Source of the DNA: Deltaproteobacteria bacterium
Lineage (GTDB): Bacteria; Desulfobacterota; Syntrophia; Syntrophales; UBA2192
Length of the DNA: 11,806 bases
Direction of reading: 5' to 3'
NCBI GenBank assembly: GCA_026388445.1
Contig: JAPLJU010000112.1
Location: 1 to 11,806 of the forward strand
The translations under genes were made by a program, and so were the position numbers. Numbering within the stretch: position 1 is the stretch's first letter; each line of letters opens with the position of its first letter. The notes beneath the pieces are model-generated. The model made no database searches. It was not told the origin of the DNA and saw only the letters and a list, made by a program, of their open reading frames with translations. Positions 5,758 to 11,806 of the stretch are shown here, in pieces.

Positions 5758-7188
5758 ATGCTGAAAAAGCCTCGTCGCAAAATAACCCTTTTGAAATTCG
5801 AAGATCTCAGAGTCCTGATCATCCTCCTTGTTATATTCTTTCCAGCCTTCCTCTCTTGCGCCGAAAAACCCATCCTCGCTCTCTGGGAGTCACGGGAGCT
5901 TGCCCCTTTGCGGCTTCAGAACGTGAACCCGGATTTCGAATCCGCCGATTTCTGGGCATCGAGAGTTGCCGAACCGCGCGCCCTCATCCTGACCCCGGAA
6001 GAAATTGAAGCCCTCAACCGATCGGCCCTGAAGTCCCATATCAATCTCGTCGACATCTTCGCCCTTCCGGAGCCCCTGGCAAGGTCGTACCTGCAGGACA
6101 TGCTTGATGACCTGGAGAAATTGAAAAACGGGCCTCCGGGTTATGACCATACGAATCACCCCCTGACAAAAAAATTCTACGATCGAATCGAATCTTCCAT
6201 GGGGACGCTGCCCGAAATCCTGTCCCCCCAGTACGGTATCATCACCTCGAGGGCGAATCTCCGCAGGCTCCCGACAAACGAAATCTTCCTGGATAAACCC
6301 TTCCGGAACAGCTTTGACCGTTTTCAGTATACCCTCCTGGAATGCGGGACCCCTGCGGCCATTGTCCATGCCACAAAGGACGGGACGTGGTACCTGATCC
6401 AGGTCTCCCACACGAAGGGGTGGGTCGAAGCTTCGAAGATTGCCACGGCCGCCAAAAATACCGTCTTACACTTTGCCCGTTCGAACCCCGTTATCGTGAC
6501 AGGTGCCCGTGTCGAAGTCTACACAGATCCATCTCTTGCCCAGCATGCCGCCACACTTCAGATGGGAGCGACACTCCCCTTTGAAAGCAGGACAGAGTCC
6601 TTTTACCGCGTGACGCTTCCCTCCAGAGATGAAAACGGTACCCTGAAACGGACTACCGGTTACATCCGTGCCTCCGATGATGTTCATGAAGGCCCCCTCC
6701 CCTTCACGATGAAAAATCTCTATCGTCAGGCCTTCAAACTGCTGAACCATCCCTACGGATGGGGAGACCTGTATGAAGGGAGGGATTGCTCCCGCTTCAT
6801 CATGGATATCTATCGCTGCTTCGGCTTCAACATGCCCAGAAACAGTATTCGACAATCCCAGTTCAACAGTAGATACCGAGCCGATATCCAATATCTTCAG
6901 GACAGTGAAAAGATCGAGCTTTTAAAAAAATACGATGGCCGTCCGGCGGTTCTCTACACGCCGGGCCACATCATGCTTTTCTTGGGCGTGATCGACGGGA
7001 AACCCTACATCATCCACAGCGCCTGGGCCTATAACAGCGAGCCCGGTTTTTTTACCCGGGAAACGAAATACGTGGGCCGAGTGGTTGTGTCCGATACCTC
7101 CCTCGGACAGGGCTCCAAGGGAGGCTCCCTTCTCAAGAGAATCACCGCCGTGACCCCCATGGACGAAAAGGACAAACCTTTCCCATAA
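5758..7188 (+). CDS. NlpC/P60-family lipoprotein with SH3-type domains (cell-wall peptidase)
   Basis: A 476-residue exported protein, probably cutting peptide cross-bridges in peptidoglycan. The N-terminus is basic (KKPRRK) with a hydrophobic stretch (18-32) ending in the lipobox FLSC, so Cys34 is the likely lipidated residue. Residues about 155-310 look like bacterial SH3 segments (RANLRRLPTNE, then WYLIQVSHTKGWVEASKI, and VEVYTDPS to TTGYIRAS). The C-terminal NlpC/P60 domain shows YGWGDLYEGRDCSRF with catalytic Cys344, TPGHIMLFLG with His404, and IIHSAW with His420 as likely third residue. This SH3-SH3-NlpC/P60 order is known in large Gram-negative peptidases. Start: ATG at 5758 has no recognisable SD; a TTG about 10 codons later is the only nearby alternative and no better, so the start is uncertain. 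It follows the deacetylase by 48 bp across a hairpin. Confidence 0.88.
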   Translation: MLKKPRRKITLLKFEDLRVLIILLVIFFPAFLSCAEKPILALWESRELAPLRLQNVNPDFESADFWASRVAEPRALILTPEEIEALNRSALKSHINLVDIFALPEPLARSYLQDMLDDLEKLKNGPPGYDHTNHPLTKKFYDRIESSMGTLPEILSPQYGIITSRANLRRLPTNEIFLDKPFRNSFDRFQYTLLECGTPAAIVHATKDGTWYLIQVSHTKGWVEASKIATAAKNTVLHFARSNPVIVTGARVEVYTDPSLAQHAATLQMGATLPFESRTESFYRVTLPSRDENGTLKRTTGYIRASDDVHEGPLPFTMKNLYRQAFKLLNHPYGWGDLYEGRDCSRFIMDIYRCFGFNMPRNSIRQSQFNSRYRADIQYLQDSEKIELLKKYDGRPAVLYTPGHIMLFLGVIDGKPYIIHSAWAYNSEPGFFTRETKYVGRVVVSDTSLGQGSKGGSLLKRITAVTPMDEKDKPFP

Positions 7189-7332
7189 ACTTTCGTAATC
7201 ATTCGTGAAAGCGACCCATGACCGGCGGGCTCATCCTCACGAAGAATCGCGAAAAAATACTTTCCTTCTTTCCGCAATTGTTATATGAAGATGCGACCAT
7301 TTTTCCCACCGATTTCAGGAGGATTTTAACCC

Positions 7333-10026
7333 ATGGAGAAAAAGCTTCCGGTCACCATCGATGGACGGGAATTCCAGGCTCTACCCGGACAAACGATCCT
7401 TGAAGTGGCAAGACAAAATGGCATCTACATCCCGACACTCTGTTACTTTCCCATGACCACCCCGGTCGGCGCCTGCCGCGTGTGCGTCGTCGAAGTGGCG
7501 GGCGCAAAGAACCTGGTGGCCTCCTGCGCGATGCCGGTGAGCCCCGGCATGATCATCAAAACGGATACGGAGCGCGTCCGCGAAGCCAGAAAGCTCGTCG
7601 TCGAACTGCTCTGGGCTTCCGGAGATCACAACTGCCTGATGTGCGAATCCAACGGGCGCTGCGAGCTGCAGGACCTCATCTACTGGCTGAAGATCGAAAA
7701 ACCCCGTTTCGACATCAAGCCCCCCGGTTATCCGATAGAAACCACCAACACGATGATCATGAGGGACCTGAACAAATGCGTCCTCTGCGGCCGCTGCATC
7801 CGCGCCTGCAACGAAGTCCAGGTCAATGAAGTCCTCGATTTCTATATGCGCGGTTCGCGGATGAAAGTCGGTCCCGCCTTTGACAGTGACTACAAAAATT
7901 CCATCTGCGTCTTCTGCGGGGAATGCATGGAGTCATGCCCGACGGGCGCCATCATCAACAAGCAGGGACGGTTCGCCGGGCGGCCCTGGGAACTTCAAAA
8001 GGTCCGTACCACCTGCGGCTACTGCGGCGTGGGATGCCAGCTGGACCTGAATGTCCACGAGGGAAAGGTGGTCAAAATCACCTCCAATAAGGAATACGGT
8101 CCCCCCAACGACGGGAGTCTTTGCGTCAAGGGAAGGTTCGCCGCTGACTTTATCGACCATCCCGATCGCCTCAGGACGCCGCTCATCCGCGAAAAGGGCA
8201 AGCTCCGGGAAGCCTCCTGGGACGAGGCCCTGGACGTGATCGCGAAGAAACTCGCTTCGATCAGGAAAAAACACGGGGCAGACAGCATCGCGGGTCTGTC
8301 CTCGGCGCGCTGCACGAACGAGGAGAATTACCTCTTCCAGAAAGTTCTGAGAGCGGTGATCGGGACTAACAATGTCGATCACTGCGCCCGGCTCTGACAC
8401 TCCTCCACGGTGGTCGGTCTGGCCGCCGCATTCGGAAGTGGTGCCATGACGAATTCCATCAAGGAACTCGAATTCGCCGATGTCATCCTCGCCACGGGAA
8501 CGAACACGACGGAAAACCACCCCGTCATCGGCATGTACGTCAAGAGAGCTGTCCGCCATCGGAATGCACAGCTCATCGTCATCGACCCCCGCGAGATCGG
8601 GCTCTGCAAGTACGCCACACTGTGGCTGCGCCAGAAGCCCGGGACAGACGTAGCCGTCATCAATGGTCTGATGAACGCCATCCTCAAGGAAAACATCCAC
8701 GCAAAGGAGTTCGTCGAGACCCGGACCGAGGGCTTCGAGGAACTCCGGAAGATCGTGGAAAAATACACTCCCGAGTACGTGGAGAAGATCTCCGGTGTTC
8801 CCGCCGACCAGCTCAGGGCGGCTGCCCGCCTGTACGCCACGGCGAACAAATCGAGCATCATTTACGCCATGGGCATTACCCAGCACAAGACGGGAACAGA
8901 CAACGTAAAGTCGCTGGCGAACCTCGCCATGCTCTGCGGCAAGATGGGTATCGAATCCGGCGGCATCAACCCGCTCCGGGGCCAGGGCAACGTCCAGGGG
9001 GCTTGCGACATGGGGGCGCTGCCCAATGTCTTCCCCGCCTACCAGATGGTCAGTAATGACGAGGCAAGGGCCCGGTTCGAAAAAGCCTGGAAGGTCAAGC
9101 TCCCGGCAAAACCCGGCCTCACAGTCGTCGAGATGACGAATGCCGCCCACAAAGGCGATATCAAGGCCCTTTGGATCATGGGCGAAAACGCCATGCTGAG
9201 CGACCCGGATCTGCACCACCTGGAAGAATCCCTGAAGAAGCTGGATTTCCTGGTGGTTCAGGACATCTTCCTTTCGGAGACGGCTGAGCACGCCGATGTG
9301 GTCCTGCCGGTCGCCTGCTTCGCCGAGAAGGACGGGACCATCACCAACACCGAACGAAGGGTTCAGCGAAGCAGGAAGGCCGTCGATCCCCCGGGCAAGG
9401 CTAAACCGGACTGGGAGATCATCGCGGCCATCTCCACCCGGCTGGGCTACCCGATGCACTATGCCTCCGCAAAGGATATCTTCGAGGAGGTTCGACAGGT
9501 GACTCCGAGTTACGCCGGCATCACCTACGACCGCATCGAGAAGACCGGCATCCAGTGGCCCTGTATCAACGAGGAGCATCCGGGAACGAAGTTCCTCCAC
9601 CGGGATCGCTTTACCAGGGGTCTGGGGCTTTTCGCACCCATTGAGTACATCCCGCCCGACGAACTCCCCGACGCGGATTATCCCCTCACGCTGACCACGG
9701 GCCGTGTCCTCTACCATTACCACACCGGAACCATGACGCGCCGCTCCAAGGGGGCCATGGAGAGATACCCGGAGAGTCTTGTCGAGATCAACCCGAAGGA
9801 TGCGAAGAGATACGGCATCGAGGATGGAAAAAACGTGAAAGTCACCTCGAGGCGCGGGAACGTGGAAGGAAAAGCCCAGGTGACCAAACGCTCGCCGGAG
9901 GGTACGATCTTCATGAACTTCCACTTCCGCGAAGTGCTGACCAATCTCCTGACCAACCCGGTGCTCGACCCGATCGCGAAGATCCCCGAGTACAAGGTCT
10001 GCGCGGTAAAGATAGAGGCAGCGTAG
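7333..10026 (+). CDS. fdhA: Formate dehydrogenase alpha subunit, selenocysteine-containing (UGA at 8395-8397 read as Sec355)
   Basis: An 897-residue molybdenum/tungsten bis-MGD enzyme interconverting formate and CO2. The 354-codon and following open stretches are in the same frame, interrupted only by UGA at the active-site position (CARL-U-HSST); a SECIS hairpin follows, so this is one selenoprotein. Domains: [2Fe-2S] ferredoxin (Cys37, 48, 51, 65); NuoG-type His-Cys cluster (His99, Cys101, 104, 110); two [4Fe-4S] motifs (Cys149-159 and Cys192-202); catalytic-domain [4Fe-4S] (Cys228, 231, 235, 264); Sec355-His356; PLRGQGNVQG with Arg549, the position of FdhF Arg333; C-terminal dinucleotide-binding domain from about 780. 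Start: ATG at 7333 with AGGAGG at 7317-7322. No Tat signal, so cytoplasmic. The N-terminal relay suggests electron transfer to a NuoEF- or HydBC-like diaphorase, but no such gene is adjacent. It ends in a strong shared terminator. Confidence 0.95.
8395..8440 (+). promoter_or_regulatory. Bacterial SECIS element with selenocysteine UGA
   Basis: UGA at 8395-8397 is followed by a two-part hairpin inside the coding sequence. Upper stem: GGTGGTC (8409-8415) pairs with GGCCGCC (8421-8427) over 7 bp including two G-U pairs, closing a GGTCT loop (8416-8420). Lower stem: CACTCC (8398-8403) pairs with GGAAGTG (8434-8440) with one bulged A. In E. coli fdhF the SelB-contacting GGUCU also starts 21 nt after the U of UGA, the same spacing as here. 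It implies selA/B/C/D elsewhere in the genome. Confidence 0.9.
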
Positions 10027-10094
10027 GGCCGAAGGCCCTGGGAACAGGGTCAAGGGTATCGGGTCTAGGAAACAATTGAAAAAACAGAAATAAT

Positions 10095-10130
10095 AAAAAA
10101 GAGGCGGGCTCGATGCCCGCCTCTTTTTTT
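10095..10130. terminator. Bidirectional Rho-independent terminator between fdhA and the MFS gene
   Basis: AAAAAAGAGGCGGGC (10095-10109), loop TCGAT, then GCCCGCCTCTTTTTTT (10115-10130). The 15-bp stem is flanked by an A-run on one side and a T-run on the other, so it can stop transcription from fdhA (plus) and from the convergent transporter gene (minus). Confidence 0.93.
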
Positions 10131-10146
10131 ACTCGATTCCCTCACC

Positions 10147-10170
10147 ACTCACAACTCACTACTCACAACT
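10147..10170. repeat. Short imperfect direct repeat beside the terminator
   Basis: ACTCACAACT occurs at 10147-10156 and again at 10161-10170, inside a longer run built from ACTCAC-like units. It lies between the terminator and the end of the transporter gene. No function can be assigned; it is probably simple-sequence drift in an intergenic spacer. Confidence 0.4.
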
Positions 10171-10174
10171 TTCC

Positions 10175-11473
10175 TCACGCCTTCGCACCCTTGGGTGCCG
10201 GCGGCTTGTAGAGAATCGTAACGACAAGACCGGCAATAAGAAGCCCCGCGGCGACGAAAAGCGCCTGTTTCGGAATTTGGGCGAATACGAGGGGGCCGAC
10301 GATACCCGCGACACTCCAGGCGGTCAGCATGAAGCCGTAGACCTTTCCGATATAGCCGGGCCCGAATGAATCCGCCGCAAAGGCGGGCATCGTGGCAAAG
10401 CCACCGCCGTAGCAGGCAAGCAGGTAACAGGCGACGACAAGAAATAAATAGTAGTTGTTGACGAGGCCGAGGGCGACCAGGAGATACAGCGCGCCCTGGG
10501 TGATGAACATGGTGGCGAATACCGCCTTCCGGCCGATGTTATCGGAAATCTTGGCCCAGAAGAGCCGCCCCAGACCATTGAAAATTGCCGATATGGCGAC
10601 GACGGTTCCGCCCGCCACGGCAAGGGCCTTCACGATCTGATCCCCCGTGAAGGACGGATTGACGAGTGGTTTATAGAGTTCCTGTGAAATGGGGGAGAGC
10701 TGCGAGATGAGTCCCAGCCCCGCCGACACGTTAAGCGCCAGCATTGCCCAGAGCATCCACCATTGCGGTGTCTTTACAGCTTCACCGAACATGAATGAGT
10801 TGGCCGCTGAAACACTGGAGGCGGCGGGCGTATATCCGGCGGGAGTCCATCCCTTCGGCGGGTTTTTATAGAACTGGGCCGCGCCGGTAACCAGGATCAG
10901 GAATATGATTCCCCAGATGTAGAACGTGTTGGCAACACCGGAAGACATGATTTTCCCGGTGGCGGCATCCACCACCTTGAAGCCTGCGATCATGCCGGGG
11001 GCGATCTGACCCATGAAAAAGGCCCCCGCGCCGAATCCCATAACGGCAAGACCTGTTACAAGACCTCTCTTGTCGGGGAACCAGCGAATCAGTGTTGCGA
11101 TCGGGGTGACGTAACCGAAACCGTTTCCCAGGGCTGCAATGACACCGAAGCCGAGATAGAGAAGATAGATGTTCCCGATCTGGTCGGCATACCCCGCGAT
11201 GAGCGTGCCGACACCGAAGAGGATACCGCCGATCGTCGCCACAAATCTCGGTCCTCTCTTATCCACGAGGGTCCCGCCGAAGGCGGCGGCACAGCCGATA
11301 ATGCCCATCAGGAACATGAATGTGAGCTGGGTCTGAGTTTCACCCCAGCCATGTGTCGCCATGAGCGGCTTTTTAAAGACTGACCAGGCGTACACCGTCC
11401 CCAGGCAGAGCTGCATGACAACTGCCGCAATTGCGATTAACCATCGTTTACTTTCAAGATTTTCGTTGCTCAT
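10175..11473 (-). CDS. OFA-family MFS transporter (oxalate/formate antiporter type)
   Basis: A 432-residue inner-membrane protein of the major facilitator superfamily with about 12 hydrophobic segments. The N-terminus has LCLGTVYAWSVFKKPL (22-37), very characteristic of the OFA (OxlT-like) family. The loop between helices 2 and 3 reads GGTLVDKRGPR (66-76), the MFS motif A, and the matching loop in the second half reads FWAKISDNIGRK. Family members exchange oxalate and formate or move other monocarboxylates; many are uncharacterised, so the substrate here is inferred from its position. It converges on the formate dehydrogenase gene and shares its terminator, so formate is plausible. Start: ATG at 11473 behind purine-rich AGGAGG/AAGGA sequence (about 11479-11490). 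The leader to the upstream terminator is only about 37 nt, so its promoter must overlap or precede that terminator. Confidence 0.92.
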   Translation of the reverse strand: MSNENLESKRWLIAIAAVVMQLCLGTVYAWSVFKKPLMATHGWGETQTQLTFMFLMGIIGCAAAFGGTLVDKRGPRFVATIGGILFGVGTLIAGYADQIGNIYLLYLGFGVIAALGNGFGYVTPIATLIRWFPDKRGLVTGLAVMGFGAGAFFMGQIAPGMIAGFKVVDAATGKIMSSGVANTFYIWGIIFLILVTGAAQFYKNPPKGWTPAGYTPAASSVSAANSFMFGEAVKTPQWWMLWAMLALNVSAGLGLISQLSPISQELYKPLVNPSFTGDQIVKALAVAGGTVVAISAIFNGLGRLFWAKISDNIGRKAVFATMFITQGALYLLVALGLVNNYYLFLVVACYLLACYGGGFATMPAFAADSFGPGYIGKVYGFMLTAWSVAGIVGPLVFAQIPKQALFVAAGLLIAGLVVTILYKPPAPKGAKA

Positions 11474-11509
11474 AAACTTCCTTCTCCTCCCTTCCTTATG
11501 GAATTCAGT

Positions 11510-11550
11510 AAAAAAGGGGAAGGCACGCGTTTCCAGTCCTTTTCCCCTTT
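11510..11550 (-). terminator. Rho-independent terminator after the ACT-domain gene
   Basis: Read on the minus strand, AAAGGGGAA (11550-11542) pairs with TTCCCCTTT (11521-11513), extended by GG/CC across a 2-nt bulge, and is followed by a T-run (11515-11510). It starts about 30 nt after the ACT-domain gene stop. Because the transporter start is only 37 nt further on, the hairpin may also lie in the transporter mRNA leader. Confidence 0.8.
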
Positions 11551-11578
11551 ATCAGTTTTATATGGATCGATGGAAACC

Positions 11579-11806
11579 TTACTCTTCGTAACGGGTCGTG
11601 ACCCTGTACCCGGCATCCCTCAGGGCCTTGCAGAGATCCCTCACGTCTTCGGTGTTGACCCGGATAACGGCCAGCCGGTTTGCGGGATCATCTTTGCTGA
11701 CACTCGAGACCATGGAGACGATCGTGAGCCCCCTGGCTTTGACAATGCCCGCTATTTTCTCCAGTTCTCCCATATCGCTCGGGATCGAGAGCTCGATCCT
11801 CGAACT
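11579..11806 (-). CDS. C-terminal ACT-like domain of a partial protein (possibly CBS-ACT, AcuB-like)
   Basis: Only the last 75 residues are visible; the frame is open to the right edge (SSRIELSIPSDMGEL onward), so the ATG at 11773 is internal, not a start. The pattern is ACT-like: a beta strand RIELSIP, a helix GELEKIAGIVKARG, a strand LTIVSMVSS, then RLAVIRV and a helix DVRDLCKALRDAG ending in YRVTTRYEE. ACT domains bind amino acids or other small ligands to regulate an attached domain. The spacing and the short C-terminus resemble CBS-pair proteins of the AcuB type, but the CBS part would lie outside the window, so this is a guess. Stop TAA at 11581-11579, followed by a terminator. Confidence 0.7.
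   Translation of the reverse strand, partial: SSRIELSIPSDMGELEKIAGIVKARGLTIVSMVSSVSKDDPANRLAVIRVNTEDVRDLCKALRDAGYRVTTRYEE

Noticed and set aside
7190..7211. Inverted repeat CTTTCG...TGAAAG after the NlpC/P60 gene
   Set aside because: Only about 6 AT-rich pairs with a 10-nt loop and no T-tract; too weak to call a terminator or operator.
7218..7403. 61-codon plus-strand ORF before fdhA
   Set aside because: It overlaps the fdhA start in another frame, has no SD or recognisable domain, and its C-terminal part is shifted fdhA sequence.
8410..10026. Separate 538-residue molybdopterin oxidoreductase gene starting with GTG
   Set aside because: In the same frame as the upstream part, no SD, and it would begin right after the active site; UGA read-through as Sec explains it.
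10026..10038. GGGCC-GAA-GGCCC mini-hairpin at the fdhA stop codon
   Set aside because: Five pairs with no T-tract; the real terminator is 57 nt downstream.
7933..10053. 706-codon minus-strand open frame under fdhA
   Set aside because: Antisense shadow in a GC-rich gene with strong third-position bias; the product shows no domain, while the plus strand has all formate dehydrogenase motifs.

Overview
The window reads as a chromosomal segment of an anaerobic, fairly GC-rich Gram-negative bacterium. It is most like a syntrophic or sulfate-reducing member of the Desulfobacterota (Syntrophus-like). This placement is inferred from gene content only: beta-oxidation and CoA-transferase genes, a selenocysteine formate dehydrogenase, an OFA-type formate/oxalate transporter, and an HcpR-like regulator next to an Hcp-associated ferredoxin. 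There are no tRNA or rRNA genes, CRISPR arrays or insertion sequences.

Layout. Positions 1-3735 (minus strand) carry a Crp/Fnr-family regulator, then an acetyl-CoA hydrolase/CoA-transferase family gene, then a FadB/FadJ-type enoyl-CoA hydratase/3-hydroxyacyl-CoA dehydrogenase that runs off the left edge. Divergent from the regulator (plus strand, 3896-4719) are a 25-codon ORF matching the cysteine-rich N-terminus of hybrid cluster protein (Hcp) and a 243-residue ferredoxin-like protein of the kind usually found beside hcp. A Crp/Fnr-type palindrome lies between the two units. The rest of hcp is missing. Positions 4801-7188 (plus) hold two envelope genes: a secreted polysaccharide deacetylase and an NlpC/P60 lipoprotein. 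Positions 7333-10026 (plus) are one 897-residue formate dehydrogenase alpha subunit read through an in-frame UGA (Sec355); a clear bacterial SECIS hairpin follows the UGA. A bidirectional terminator separates it from a convergent OFA-family MFS transporter (10175-11473, minus). The right edge holds the C-terminal ACT-like domain of a partial minus-strand gene that has its own terminator.

How it fits together. The CoA-transferase and FadJ-like enzyme would activate and oxidise short-chain acyl groups. The reducing equivalents could be released as formate by FdhA (or taken up from it), with the OFA transporter moving formate or oxalate. FdhA carries an N-terminal NuoG-like Fe-S relay but has no diaphorase partner gene nearby, so partners would have to be encoded elsewhere. 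The most notable observations are the selenocysteine recoding site, with the same UGA-to-loop spacing as E. coli fdhF, and the hcp locus reduced to a cysteine-motif micro-ORF between an intact regulator/operator and an intact ferredoxin gene.
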